Part shown: piece after piece, positions 24,554 through 36,103 of the stretch
Layout: each line of letters opens with the position of its first letter
Numbering within the stretch: the first letter of the stretch is position 1
Source of the DNA: Mycogone perniciosa
Taxonomy: Eukaryota > Ascomycota > Sordariomycetes > Hypocreales > Hypocreaceae
Assembly (NCBI GenBank): GCA_025331125.1
Contig: JAOALB010000002.1
Coordinates: 248,001-312,000, forward strand
Length of the DNA: 64,000 bases
Direction: 5' to 3'
The notes under the pieces: generated by a model
What the model saw: the letters and a program-made list of their open reading frames with translations, nothing else
The model's database searches: none
Told to the model about the DNA's origin: nothing
Made by a program: the position numbers and the translations under genes

Positions 24554-25516
24554 ATGCCTCCGACAGCCACCTGGCTGGTAGGTTCCTCCAGCACCCCGCC
24601 ATCGCACCGGTGAGTGACGCAATGCTAACCTCGCGATCCACAGACCAAACTCAAGGTCCAGCTCAAGCTCGCCATCGCGCGCCTGCGCATGGTGCAGCAG
24701 CGAGATGAACAGCTAGGCAAGACACAGCGCAGAGCCATGGCGCAGCTCCTCGAAGCGGGCAAGGTCGACTCGGCAACGATCCGGGTCGAGAACATCATCC
24801 GATCGGACATCACGAGCGAGCTGCACGAGCTTCTGGAGCTGTACTGCGAACTACTGCTGGCGCGAGCGGGGTTGATGGAGGGTCCTGTGTGCGATCCTGG
24901 ACTGGAAGAGGCGATTAAGAGCATTCTCTATGCGGCACCCAAGACGGAGATCAAGGAGCTGGGAACAGTGCGGACGTTGCTGGCGGAGAAGTACGGCAAG
25001 GAATTTGTGATGGTGGCGATGGAGAATTCGGATGGGAAAGTGAACGAGAAGGTGGTGAAGAAGCTGAGTGTTGAGCCGCCGAGACAGGAGCTGGTTACGG
25101 GGTATTTGGAGGAGATTGCAAAAGCGTACGGAGTGGATTGGCCAAAGAGAGAGAGGGCTACTGCAACGCCGCCGCCAGATTTTCTGGATGAGGACGATGA
25201 GGATAATAAGCCCTCGGGAGGACAGGCACAGAAGGTGTTGGAGGAGCCGCTCGCCACGGAAGCAAGGAAGGCATCATTGGAAGAGGAGGAGTTGAGTCGG
25301 GTGACGCCTCCGAAGGCTGGGTTGGGTGAGCCGAAGAGCCCCCTTACTGTGACGCCGCCGAGGATGACGACGGATAATGTGCATCCGAAGGTCATGCTGG
25401 GATCCCTTGAGTTGAAGAGTAAGAAGGAGGATGTGATGAGGAAGAAAGAGCCGGAAGGGTCAATACCAGACATCAGCGACCTAGAGAGGAGGTTTGCTGC
25501 GTTGAAGAAGAGATGA
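24554..25516 (+). CDS. ist1: IST1-like regulator of ESCRT-III / Vps4
   Basis: Predicted 298 aa from a 24-nt first exon (24554-24577, MPPTATWL) and a long second exon (24644-25516). IST1 binds Vps4 and the ESCRT-III subunit Did2 at endosomes and modulates multivesicular body sorting. The N-terminal Ist1 domain (residues about 8-185) is a helical bundle starting TKLKVQLKLAIARLRMVQQR and including RRAMAQLLEAGKVDSATIRV and LHELLELYCELLLARAGLM. The core ends near VTGYLEEIAKAYGVDW. The C-terminal third is an acidic, Pro-rich linker followed by ISDLERRFAALKKR, which matches a terminal MIT-interacting motif for Vps4 binding. Confidence 0.92.
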
Positions 25517-26023
25517 GAGGATATGGGGCATGAGAGAAGTAGGAGGATATATGAGTGCAAGACGAGGGGAAGAGCTGGGCATGAGAGCGTCATGATAATA
25601 CTACTCGCCGTCGACTTTCTATGCTTGATGAAGTAGAACTGCACGAGACAGACGGCATCCCTCTGTCCAAGAGCTGTTTCCTAGGAGACCAGAACTTCTT
25701 CTACGCCATCACCTGGCTCCCATCTGGCGACACTTCTGAGCGAAGTCGATGGCCGAGTGTTTGCCAGCTGCCAACGTCTCCGTCCTCACGTGCCTCCCGG
25801 AAGAATGAAAGCGATGAATAGTTGAGGCGTCTCCCCTCCCCTTGGGCACTATTTTTTTCTTCCTTTACCTCCAAAACCTCGATATTTTGATTCGCCATCT
25901 GGCGAGAATTGAGGCTTCCACCATCATCAATCAACTATCTGTGACACCTACTTATTTATCTTTCACGTCAATCATCTAAAGATAGATGACCTTTAACCTC
26001 GACTCTGTATCGTCGTCGTCGCC
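25517..26023. other. intergenic upstream of the zinc-knuckle gene
   Basis: A short space with no supported gene. A CT-rich leader and CGTCGTCGTCGCC directly precede the ATG at 26024. Confidence 0.6.
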
Positions 26024-27938
26024 ATGGAGACCGAACGCCAACTCTTCGTCACCCTCCGCACTGTCGTGGGCTGCAATGGCCTGCGTGAATACCTCCACCT
26101 GGGACAGATGCGCCAGGACACTCTAGAGAGACGACTGGCTGCTGCAGGTAACCGACTGTCTCTGAACAGTCTTGCTTCTATCTATGCCTTGTGGCTGCGG
26201 GAGAAAGTATGCAACAGAATTGAAGGGAACCCTAATCTGAAAGCCTTCTGTGAGTTCCTAGCAGCACAGGGCTGCACAAGGGAGTTTTGCGAGCAAATCT
26301 GCACCGACTGCTTTGAATATGGCATGAAGAAGAGGGCCTATTATCGATCTGGGGGGGAGTTACACTTTATTCTTGACTTCATTCACAGGGAATTTCCTCA
26401 AAGAGGAAGAAGTCAGGTGGAGCCAACTGAGACGGCGGATTCTAATGCCCAGCATTCTCCAGAGCCACGAGTGCATGAATCACGGCTCCCACTTATTCGT
26501 GTCAGCTCTGATTCACATTCACCACCACTTCCACCGTCCGGTCCCTCTCATTCTTCTCACCCCCCTCCTCCCTCTGGCCCCTCTCATCCTCTTCATCATT
26601 TTCATCGCCCTCCTCCTACTGGCCCTTCTCGTCCCTCTCATCACCATCATCGTCTTCATCGCCCTATTCATCCTCTCCCTTTGGCTCAACGCAACGAGAC
26701 CTTGAATAGACGAGCAGACCTGCCTTTGGCGCCATCTCAGCCATCCAGCACCACTCTGCCTGCACAGTCGAACAACTCCACCTCGGAGGAAAACAAAGAC
26801 GCAAGCAAGATGGCTCGACTCGATCCTTATGTTTGCAAGAGATGCGGCATGCCAGGTATGTATTTCTCCTATTGATTTCTGAATGTCATATCTGAGTCGA
26901 GTGTCGCAGGCCATTACATCAGGGACTGCCCAACCAACTCGGACCCAGCGTATGATCAGCCGCCCAACTCGACCTATGTGTGCAATGAGTGCGGAGTCAA
27001 GGGAGACCATTTCATCTCCAGTTGCCCAAACCGAAGACTTGGCATGGGCTCTGCGTCATCTGGAGGGTACAGAGATAGACACCGAGGAAGCTCTCGAGAC
27101 GAGCAATGGCGAAATGACAGAGATTCGAATCGATCTGGCAACGCCTATGTGCGGTCGGACCGAAGCGAAACACACGACCGTCAGCCAGAAAGACTCCTCA
27201 CCAACTCGCACGGAATGGCTGAGCAAGCCATGGAGTCGGTTGACAACCACCATTTGGTAGTGCCCAAAGAGTTGTTTCAGGCTTCCGGCTCCGCAGCAGG
27301 AGCTTATGATTTTAACAAGCAAGACAACCCTCACGGTCGCATCGTTCCGCACCGTGTCGATGGCCGCCTGTCACCCTAGGAAGATGTAAATCATCCCGTT
27401 TCTCCACTCTTCTGTTAGCAAGTCACTGACCCAAAACCAGGACAAGCAGAGCCGCAACAATGGCGGGAATCGCAGTTCCGTTGAAGAAGGCATTGACGAC
27501 CTTATTCAAGAGATGATGGAAGAAGCATCCATTCAGGGGAAGAGAGAGGGCACCGAAGGATCCTCTATTATGCACGAGTCTCCAGAGCGAGAGTCCTCGA
27601 TGGAGATCCAGAATCTGAGCGACAGCAACCCTGAACGGAACAGCTTGTCGGACACGGAGCCTCCTTCCTCTGTCGCTCCGCAGACTGCCTCCCATCATGG
27701 CGACTCGAAGGAGAAGTGCTGCTCGCCCGCTACGCCCGCGCACGCGCCCGCACCCAAGGACAAAGGACCTGAAGAGGTCGGTGACAACATGAAATCGCTG
27801 CATCAGGACCCACCTTATCGTCGAGAGGTCCAGGACCTATTCCGGAATAGAGCCAATCCCTTGATCCAGAGGGCGAAGCGACGTACAGCGCTCGAGATGT
27901 GGGACATGCTCTATCCGGAGACGACTACCTCCGATTGA
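26024..27938 (+). CDS. CCHC zinc-knuckle protein, 3' gene structure uncertain
   Basis: Exon 1 (26024-26855) and exon 2 (from 26910) are clear. The N-terminal ~125 residues are a conserved-looking helical domain (LREYLHLGQMRQDTLERRLA, FCEQICTDCFEYGMKKRAYY) that I do not recognise. A long Pro/Ser/His-rich region follows. Then come two zinc knuckles: CKRCGMPGHYIRDC (perfect CX2CX4HX4C, rebuilt across the intron) and CNECGVKGDHFISSC. The knuckles recall RNA-processing factors such as Mpe1/RBBP6, but no DWNN or RING is present. Downstream, TAG at 27377-27379 is in frame, 6 nt before a plausible phase-0 donor (27386). A coding-looking exon (27441-27938, DDLIQEMMEEA to a conserved-looking LEMWDMLYPE tail) follows. 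Alternative donors at 27257 or 27370 would bypass the TAG. Termination at 27379 gives 433 aa. Confidence 0.7.
26518..26690 (+). repeat. Pro/Ser/His low-complexity repeat within the zinc-knuckle gene
   Basis: Degenerate repeats encode PSGPSH, PPPSGPSH and PPPTGPSR units, then a His run. The nucleotide level is CCT/CAT-rich, so repeat-length variation between strains is expected. Confidence 0.75.
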
Positions 27939-28353
27939 GAGAATACAGATGTCTCAGCACAAGGGTAACTGATGCATTTGTGAAAGGAATACTTGGGATA
28001 GATCGGCTGCGAAGGTGGAGAAGCTCACTTTGGCCGACTGCAACTACTACTAGCTTTTTTTCATTTGTCTGATCAACGGGAAGATCAATTATTGCTGTGT
28101 AAATTAGAAACAGACATTCGTGTAGAGTACAAGAAGCATCTAAATGCTAGTGTTTGAGTCTTTCCAAGCTCCAAGACGCCAAAAACGCCAACTGTGGTAT
28201 TTCCCCATTCCATGCGCGTGGGATTATGTATGCAGCTGTTGCAAAGCCATGCCCTCCATCACTTTCCTTTAAGCCCTTCCTTCGACTGTTAAATTATCCC
28301 ATATGAGTGAGCTTCCTCTCCTTCGTGCGTACGCAGACGTGTATCGTGTTTCG
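27939..28353. other. intergenic, convergent 3' ends
   Basis: Between the zinc-knuckle gene and the minus-strand aps2. No coding pattern seen. Confidence 0.6.
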
Positions 28354-28870
28354 CTACTCCAGCTTATCCAAATGCTCCAACCTCGTCAACACAACCTGCT
28401 TACTCGTCTCCTCAATCTCGCCGGCGAGAAAAACCTCATCCAGAATGGCATAGACCTTGTAGAAATTGAAGACGAGATCAAGCTCGCAGACGTTGCCGAA
28501 GAACGCATCAAGGACCTCGACGAAGAAATGGATGGCCTCGAGGTAGGCGAGCTCATTGTCGTTTGTGTCGACGCAGGCGCAGAAGAAGAGCCCCGCGTAG
28601 CGGCGGTAGACGATCTTGTTGTTGCGGAACTCGACGAAGTTGGATTGGTATTTCTGGTCGCGCGGCGCGACGAGGCGGTGGACTTCGCCCTTGAGTTTGA
28701 TTTTTTGGTCGTCGCTGTAGGGGGCGTACCATTTGGCGAGGCGGGTTTTGCCCCTTGAGTTTCTACATGTTAGCGAGCTTCTTCTTCTTTTTCTTCTTGT
28801 TGTTCTTTTTGTTGGGGTGGTCTGGAGGTAGAGCGTACTGTCGGTTTTGTATGAGGATAAAGGAGAGCAT
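28354..28870 (-). CDS. aps2: AP-2 clathrin adaptor complex sigma subunit
   Basis: Predicted 143 aa, the family length, from minus-strand exons 28870-28839 (MLSFILIQNRQ) and 28753-28354. The sigma subunit is the small chain of the AP-2 adaptor, which links cargo and clathrin at the plasma membrane. Diagnostic stretches are GKTRLAKWYAPYSDDQKIKL, EVHRLVAPRDQKYQSNFVEF, YRRYAGLFFCACVDTNDNEL, EAIHFFVEVLDAFFGNVCEL and the C-terminal EIEETSKQVVLTRLEHLDKL. These match the AP-2 rather than the AP-1 or AP-3 small chains. The join uses an unusual CAAG acceptor and restores RQ-GKT. The longer minus-strand open frame extending to 28950 is intron read-through. Confidence 0.96.
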
Positions 28871-29054
28871 TGTAGGTGTGCGGAGGAGGCGGATGTTCGG
28901 AGGTTGCAAATGGACGCGGAAGACGAGTGAAGTTGAGATGTCGTTGTCACTTGATTCTAATGCTAATACTCCGGGGTATTGGAGCTTGGATGCTATTGGA
29001 CACGAAACTACACCTGCATATGCGCCCCGTGCCAGAGGCTTTTCCCGGAAAATA

Positions 29055-29063
29055 TACGGAGTA
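29055..29063. repeat. TACGGAGTA motif copy
   Basis: Exact 9-nt copy about 185 nt upstream of the aps2 start codon. Confidence 0.75.
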
Positions 29064-29442
29064 CATACTGATACTCATAATAATGCTATGCTTCCCTTTC
29101 TCTTACATCCAATAATTTATTCCTCTTCTTTGCGTATGGAGTAGATAGCTAATATGATGAATGTTGGCTGTAGAGGAGACAAGGAGTGGTACTTCATACT
29201 AGACGCGCATGTATATACTACATACAAGCCCTCAAGCATAATGACGATGGAGGCTGATGGTGATACGGTAACATCCATCCATGTGACATGCAACGCAATC
29301 GGCTCTTCCAGTTTTGGACGAGGACATACTCAAAAAGCACATTGACGATAGCAGCAGCCAATGGGGTTTCGGATTGGCGTGCATATTGGTATATTGGTGG
29401 CTTCTGTGGTTGCATCACGAACGTCATGGCGTTTGGTAGTAC

Positions 29443-29521
29443 TACTCCGTAGCTGGTACGTGTATTCTGTATTCTGTACGAAGTATGTACCAAGTACAAT
29501 GGCTGAAATAGTACTTCGTAC
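29443..29521. repeat. motif pair TACTCCGTA and GTACTTCGTAC
   Basis: TACTCCGTA at 29443, GTACGAAGTA near 29477 and GTACTTCGTAC at 29511 form a small cluster between two divergent genes. Confidence 0.75.
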
Positions 29522-30004
29522 CTGTTATGGGGAGTGCGCCTCTGTTTAATTCCCGATAAATGCATTCTCTTCTCTCAACCACACGCATCCTCAACAAGTA
29601 ACACATCGCCTCAGTTTCAAAAAAGATTGTTGTGAATTCCATTGGAAACATCCCCAAAACTGCGCTCTTAGCAGCTCCTTCACCTCGCTTATTAGTGTGT
29701 ATCTGCGGCCCACTATTATCCCGTCTTTTCAGAACGTCAAACCTCCGATCTTCTTGCCTCTCGTGACCCTCCACCCTTCCATCTATGGCAAAAAATGACC
29801 TCACGCCAATTGCTTGTCTCAACTATCGCTCTGATCTTTTCCATAGCCTAAACTATTATACATATATAAGGCTGCGTCCCCTCTCATGATAGTTTATTGA
29901 GCATTGCTTCATTGTCCAGACTCGGGCCATCCGAGGACGTCTGACGACGTTCAACACGTTATGACCTTGGAGATGTGGTTACAGACCATACCAAACTACT
30001 CATC

Positions 30005-33000
30005 ATGGCGAAGAAAAGCCTCTTGCGCAGGCTCGTCAGCATAATATGGGGCGATTGGCAGACAAACGACCTCTGGCAGCGCATCCTCAAGGACTTCATA
30101 GCATGCACTATCGCGATAATCATCGCCAGCCTCCCGGAATTGGCTAGTAGATCGACCTTTCTGATACCCATGGTCGTGGTTTTCGCACACCCTGGCCAAA
30201 GGATGGGCGTCATGATCGAGAGTCTTTTGATGATTCTGTTTGGGGTCATCTTGGGCTTGTCATGGTCTATCTTTGGCCTCTATCTAGCAAGCTTGGTCGT
30301 CGACTACAACCAGTCAGCTGCCTACACCATTCGAGCTCTCTTTCTCCTGATCAACACGCTCCTCCACGGCTATTTTAGATCGTCCAGCCCACGTCTATTG
30401 ACATTCGTCTTATTCTTCAGTATTCCCGCCTTCTTGATGCTTGTTGTGCCAATTCGCATCACCCCCGGCTTTTACGAGACCATATACGTGCCAATTCTCA
30501 TTGGCGGCGGCGTTTTGGTGTTTGTCAACATCAGTATCTTCCCTGAGTTATCTAGCAGCTATCTGGGAACCTCCACGATAAATGCTCTGTCCGAGATGGT
30601 TGACACCATGGAACGAGCTACGCATTGGTTTGTCACCCCTGGCGGCGACTGTATTGAGCCCCAGGAACAAGATAATGGACTCGCCACAACAATGACTGGC
30701 AAAAGCACCAAGCCTCTCGAGAGCGATCTTGTGCGGAACAAGGCCATTCGTCGTTGGCTCAAGTATTTTGAAACATTTCCAAACCCTTTTCAGTCAGCCA
30801 AGGCCATGTCTACAACCACCTCTATACCACTGCATCAAACCACCCTTGCGAACCTGACCGAAAGCAAAACGACTATCCGATCTCAGCTTTCGTCATGCAA
30901 GGCGGCCCAGAATGAAGTCAATTTTGAGATTTCCATCTCACCGTTGGCACCCAGCGCTATGAAGCCCATCAGTACAGATTGCATGTCCAGCTTGGCTCAA
31001 AGCGTCGTCATACTCATTGGCGCTTGTGAGAATAAATACATTGTCCTCGGTGATGATGGTTGCATGGAGGAAAATACCACTCGAAATAGCGATCCAGCAC
31101 CTTTGCCAGTCTACACTGAGGATCCAAGCCAATCGCCTCTGCCTTCACCACTCGTTCCGCAAGCAAACCTACAGCCTAACCCAGGCACCAAGACAAGAAG
31201 AAAGGAAAAGAAGAAAGGTCGCCCAAACAGGATCGACGGAGTCCAACTGAACAGACAGATTGAACTCAGTAGCACCATGCTTCTCGAATCAATCGTCAAA
31301 CTCATTCGAGAACCCGTGGAAGAATTCCAGGACTCGCTGAAACAGGCAGTCATTTTGCTCATATCATGTCTAGCCTATTGTTACGATGTTCCAAAACTAC
31401 CTTCTGGTGCATTTACACCGAGCGGTATACCCTTGGAGGAGATTGACCTACGGATTGATGCTTTCACGAGTGCTCTGGAACTCTTTGACCAAAGATCCGC
31501 TGAGCGGCTCAAACAAATAGCCATGCACGAACCGGGCCAAGTGTTGGATTTTATGCCTCGGATGGAAACCTTTCTCCTTTCATCATTTCTTCTTGCGTTT
31601 CGCCAATTCTCCACGCATATCTTACAAATGCTTCGACACGCTCGCCACCTGGTTGAGAAGAGACAACATCGCCACGATAGGCTACGAGTATGGTTGCCCC
31701 AGTTTACTAATTTTCGGAAATGGCTCTCAACTGGAGGAGACTACGATGCCATGGTCCTCCCCGAGGGAGCCCGGCAAGCAGCACGCAGAGGCGATTTGGC
31801 GGGCAATGGATCCTCATCTGACAATAGCAGTAGTTGTCTCGGCGATGAACAACCAAGCGAGCGAGTAGCTGATGAGGAAACTGGTCCACTGGACAAAACA
31901 GAAGGTGGGAAATCCCCAAACCTGAAGAAGCCACAAACCCCTGCTGGACGAAATGCCAAGTCAAAGAGCGATACTCGTAAAGGCTGGATGCTGCAAGTAC
32001 GAGGCAAAGCTGCAGATGCCTTGGAATGGGCGCAGGATTCTGATGATCTTTCCTACGCGATCAAGCTAGCCGTTGCCGTGTTTCTCGTCAGTTGGCCTGC
32101 CTTTATTCCTTCGTGGAATGAATGGTACGCAGACGTTCGTGGGTCCTGGGCACCCATACAGTTGATACTCATTTTTGAAGTTGCCATTGGCACTTCGTTC
32201 ATCTCCTTCTTCATCCGACTCTTCGGTGTACTGCTTGGCTGCCTCTGTGGTTATCTGGCATGTGTTATTGGAGGCGGCAGTAGGCCTGCCATGGTTGTCG
32301 TTCTGGCGTTTGCCCTCTTACCTTTTGCATATATCCACGTAGCAACCAAGTATATAAAAGTCGGCGTAGTTTCGATCGTGTCGATGACTGTCGTCGCTCT
32401 AGGTAAGTCTCTTCCTCACTAGACATACGCCCAGGGCCTAGCATCTTACTCTATCATACAGCTGCGGTAAATAACAGCACTCCAGCGTATGAAGTCTTCT
32501 ACAAACGTCTTGCGGCTTTCTTGGTCGGCGGCGTTGCCGCCATGCTGGTTGAAATCTCTATTTCCCCCGTGCGGGCCAGGGATCGTCTAGTGGAGTCTCT
32601 ATCTGCTTCCGTGCGACATATCCAGAATATGAATACCGTCGTGGCGATTGGTATCGATGGACCCGAGATGCCCAATTTCCGCTCCAACAAACTTGGTTCT
32701 CGTTTCAAGCGGTCTCGTGAGAAGGCCCAAGCCTCGCTGGCAGCAGCTGAGACGTTTCTCCCATTCTGTACATCGGAACCACGTCTCAAAGGCAGCTTCA
32801 AGCCTCTCGCGCCAGTTTACAAAGAAATTGTTTATGTTCTCCATCAGATTATCGATCGTATGGACAACGTTGTGCAGCTTCGGATTGTCTATGGCTCCTC
32901 GATTTTGGAGGAATTAAACTCCTATGTCTATGCCTACAGACGGAGTGTGGCAGCTGCTAGTACGTTGATGCTATTCTCGGTCAACGAAGCGTTGACGACC

Positions 33001-33684
33001 TGGTTACCACTACCTCAATTCATTCCTTCGGCTCGGCTGGCGCAGCTTCGATTGATCAATCGGGTCCGCGAGATTATCACCTCGCAGATGTCGAGTGCAT
33101 CGACCCCTGCGGCAGAGCTATCAAGACTCCTCGGCGAAGAAGACTCCCAGCTAGACGAACAGGTGGCCCGTTTAATTACAAAGCACAAGTTCCTCTCTTG
33201 GAATGCCAGCACGGCTGGTCAGATGGAGATTATCGAGTACTTGGAAGAACTAGTCGAGCTTGTCAAACTGCTGGTTGGAGTGAACGCTTTCCGAAGCGGC
33301 ATGCTCGAGAAACCCAACTACAAGCAGTACATGAAACAGATGGAGGCCGGTCGAGCATCCTTGGACAGAATTCGCTCGACTCGCACTGGTGCCTCGACTC
33401 GCAGGAACAGTGTTTCTGCTGCCCAAGCTGCCGTATCCGAGATCCAGGATCCAACACTGAGGAGCGCCGTCATGACCGCACTTCGCGTTGAGAGATTCAG
33501 GCAGAAGTTGCGGGGAGTCAAGGACCGTGGGGCTAGGACCCTCGGTAGGAACGAGAGCGACAGTGAGGGTGGTGAGGAGGACGTGCCAGTGAGTCTACAG
33601 AGAGTTAGTACACGGCTCTGGCAGGACAACCAGGCAAGGAGAAGATCGCTCACTAGGGGTGATGTTCGGAATACTCCTGCTTGA
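30005..33684 (+). CDS. large multi-pass membrane protein, ArAE/DUF2421 (BRE4-like) family
   Basis: Predicted 1206 aa from exons 30005-32402 and 32462-33684. It resembles the fungal 'ER transporter, 6TM N-terminal' plus DUF2421 family, to which yeast Bre4 (brefeldin A sensitivity) belongs; a transport role is inferred by the family name. The N-terminal block (residues ~25-200) has about six hydrophobic segments (ILKDFIACTIAIIIASLPEL, LLMILFGVILGLSWSIFGLY, PILIGGGVLVFVNISIFPEL). A long soluble region with a basic patch (TRRKEKKKGRPNR) follows. A second membrane block near residues 685-840 includes YAIKLAVAVFLVSWPAFIPSW and VVVLAFALLPFAYIHVATKY. The C-terminal soluble domain (DUF2421-like) includes YKEIVYVLHQIIDRMDNVVQ. 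The start is the first ATG in frame (30005); the open frame extends ~30 nt upstream without an ATG. Confidence 0.85.
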
Positions 33685-34173
33685 GTTACGATGAGGCGGG
33701 ATTATTTGCGTGATGTTTTTTTATGGTTGAGAACGCTATCTTGGTATGGTATACTTTATCATCTGGTCTACACAGCATTCAGTGGGCACTGGCGTTGATG
33801 GTTTGGCATGAAGGGGTCATTTTGCGCATTAAGAGACTCAAATGCCATTAATTCATGAGAAGACTCGACGTGGATCAGAAGAATCAGTGTAATAATACAT
33901 TATAAACCTTTCATGAAGACCATACACCCCAAAACTTCAAGCAATTGTCCATATCCTAGCTGACAAAACTGAAAACATGATACGCTGCATGTCCTCCTCT
34001 CAATAGTAACACCCCCTGTACGCCGTGTTCGAATCCAATCCATCGTCGCAAGACGCTTGAATAGCGAAGTGTATATCAAAGCCAAAGCACGATACGCTGT
34101 TGTGTGCAAAACCAAACAGCTGAGCTTAAAAAATACTGAAAAAGACGACCAAGTTTTGGAAAAACTCGGAAGC
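33685..34173. other. intergenic, convergent 3' ends
   Basis: Between the DUF2421 gene and spt3. Nothing recognisable. Confidence 0.6.
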
Positions 34174-35490
34174 TTAGATAATGTTGAGGGTTGAATGCTG
34201 CGACATCCTCGTGTTGTTAAGCATAGCGCGCGACTTCTTTGGTCTCTCCTGAAATCTTCGAAAGGCCTCCTGCACATGTCGCGGCTCCACGGGTGTCCTC
34301 CCCTCACTAGGCGGATCAAACAGGCCCTGCTGGTGCTTGCGCTTCTTGGACCCGGCGTTGTCACCGCCGTTCTGGGCTCTAGCCATGTCCTCCTGCTCCT
34401 TGACTTTGAGGGCGACCTCGGTGAGGGTCTGGACCATTTCGAAGGTGAGAAAGCCAAGGATGTCGACGATGTCGTCGGAGGGTTTGCTGTCGGTGACGAT
34501 GCCGAAGCCGGCCCATTCACGGAAGCGCTTGCCTTTGCGCCATGTGAATGATGCCTGTCGATATTCGGACCAGGTCACGTATTCTTCTTTGGTCATGACT
34601 TTGGTGCGCTCGTCGGCTTTGCGGAGGCGCTGGAGAGTGATGTAGTTCATTTCTTCCTCCTCTTCATCCTCTTCGTCGTCGCGCTCGGGGACTTCGACGG
34701 CGTAGAAGGATGCGGGCTCCCATGGAAGACCGACTTTGGCCTTTTTGTTCTTCTTTGCAGCGTCGTCGACGGGGCCGCCAGGGACGACGCCGCCGACTGC
34801 GTCATCGCCGGCAGCGAGATCTGCATCAGCGCCCTTGTCGTCTGAGTCTTTGACGTTCTTGCGGACGTCTTTCCATGAGAGAAAAGTACGGAGGCGAGAG
34901 ACCTTGGCTTGGTCGTGGCGAATTTGAAAGATGAGGTCATTGGTGCTGATGGATTTTGAACCGCGCCGAGAAGCGAGTTCTGTACAATTTCGAAGCTGCA
35001 AGGCGTGTTAGTAAATGATGAGTATAGTAGGATGGAGGAGCACGAGTACCAATTCTATGACCTGTTGTCGAACAATATCTTCTATGATGCCGGTGGTTTC
35101 AACAGAGGGCTCGGCTGTCTCGCCGGAGACGTACATCATCTGTTGGAATTTGTTAATCACGTATGCTCGGTTGGAAGCCCTAGATGCTTGTCCAGATTTG
35201 TTGTTGTTGCCTACGGCAAAGGCTGTGGGGGAGACCATTGTTGGAACGCGTCTTGATGAAGGGAAGACGAGGGAGATGTGGCATATGGACGGGTAAGAGA
35301 GCTGGTTGGGTTGGTGCTTGATGTGAAAAGCATCTCAGGCTCGTGGCCTCACAGCTCATATGAATGGCATACAGCTGATGGAGAGAATGGCTACGAGCTC
35401 GGCATCATTGGGACTCCTCTGGCACTAGATGCTTACCTGACTGATCTCCTGGCGATACTTGTACGCCTTGTTGTCCTTTGAGTCGGCCAT
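34174..35490 (-). CDS. spt3: SAGA complex subunit SPT3
   Basis: Predicted 321 aa from minus-strand exons 35490-35437 (MADSKDNKAYKYRQEISQ), 35139-35050 and 34995-34174, exactly 322 codons. Spt3 contacts TBP within the SAGA coactivator. The N-terminal histone fold is split over three exons: QMMYVSGETAEPSVETTGII, EDIVRQQVIELLRNCTELA and SISTNDLIFQIRHDQAKVSR, followed by RTFLSWKDVRKNVKDSDDKG. The C-terminal histone-fold-like half follows an acidic run (DDEEDEEEEEMNY) and includes EWAGFGIVTDSKPSDDIVDI and ILGFLTFEMVQTLTEVALKV. A Lys-rich patch (SKKRKHQQGLFDPPSEGRTP) precedes HVQEAFRRFQE, a stretch typical of the family. The first intron is long (297 nt). Confidence 0.95.
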
Positions 35491-36103
35491 CTTGGCAGCT
35501 GCTCAAGAGCCTGTTGATTTTCAGTGATGACGAATCCGCGTAGCGATACAGAATGGTGCGAAGCGATGCGTAGTAATGCGACCAATCTGTAAGATTCACG
35601 GGGATGCCCAGCAATGGTAGTGACGCTCAGAAGAGGCAGCGATTTCGTAGAGCCAAGTGTCGTGATAACGACTGAACGAGCAAAAACTAAAGAGAAAATG
35701 AGAGGCCTCTTTTGTTTTCCCTGCCGATACTAACAATTACCAAAAAAAACGTTCATGAAGGGGAGTTGAAGGCATCAAGGCTGAGGCTTCATTAGCAGTA
35801 GCAGTAGAAATGATAGTCGTACTGTTACACCTACCTGGCTGGCACAGTGTCAATTGGATGTTATGGGGAGCAGACTTATAGTCTACGCACTGTACCCACC
35901 GCTCCTGCTGCACACACTCATTGAAGCACGTGACATTCTGATGGGCCTCTACTCATACTTCGTAGACGGCTCAACTTCATATGACAATGAACGAGTTAGG
36001 TTTTCACACATTCACACAGCTCCTATTGGCAGACACGATCGATGATAATCAATGATTTTAGTGTTTTCGTACGATGTCATAGTATAGTATTATGGCTTGA
36101 GAC
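35491..36103. other. intergenic upstream of spt3, downstream of ppm1
   Basis: Holds the spt3 promoter and the ppm1 3' UTR. No gene seen. Confidence 0.6.

Larger units (their letters stand above)
28871..30004. promoter_or_regulatory. divergent intergenic region aps2 / DUF2421 gene, with TATA-like site
   Basis: This 1.1-kb space holds both promoters. ATATATAAG at 29863-29870 lies about 135 nt before the chosen ATG at 30005 and is a reasonable TATA box for the plus-strand gene. Motif copies occur at 29055-29063, 29443-29451 and 29511-29521. No gene supported. Confidence 0.5.

Noticed and set aside
24928..25644. 238-aa minus-strand frame
   Set aside because: Antisense to ist1, with Ser/Leu-rich shadow composition.
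28303..28758. 151-aa plus-strand frame
   Set aside because: Antisense to the highly conserved aps2 exon.
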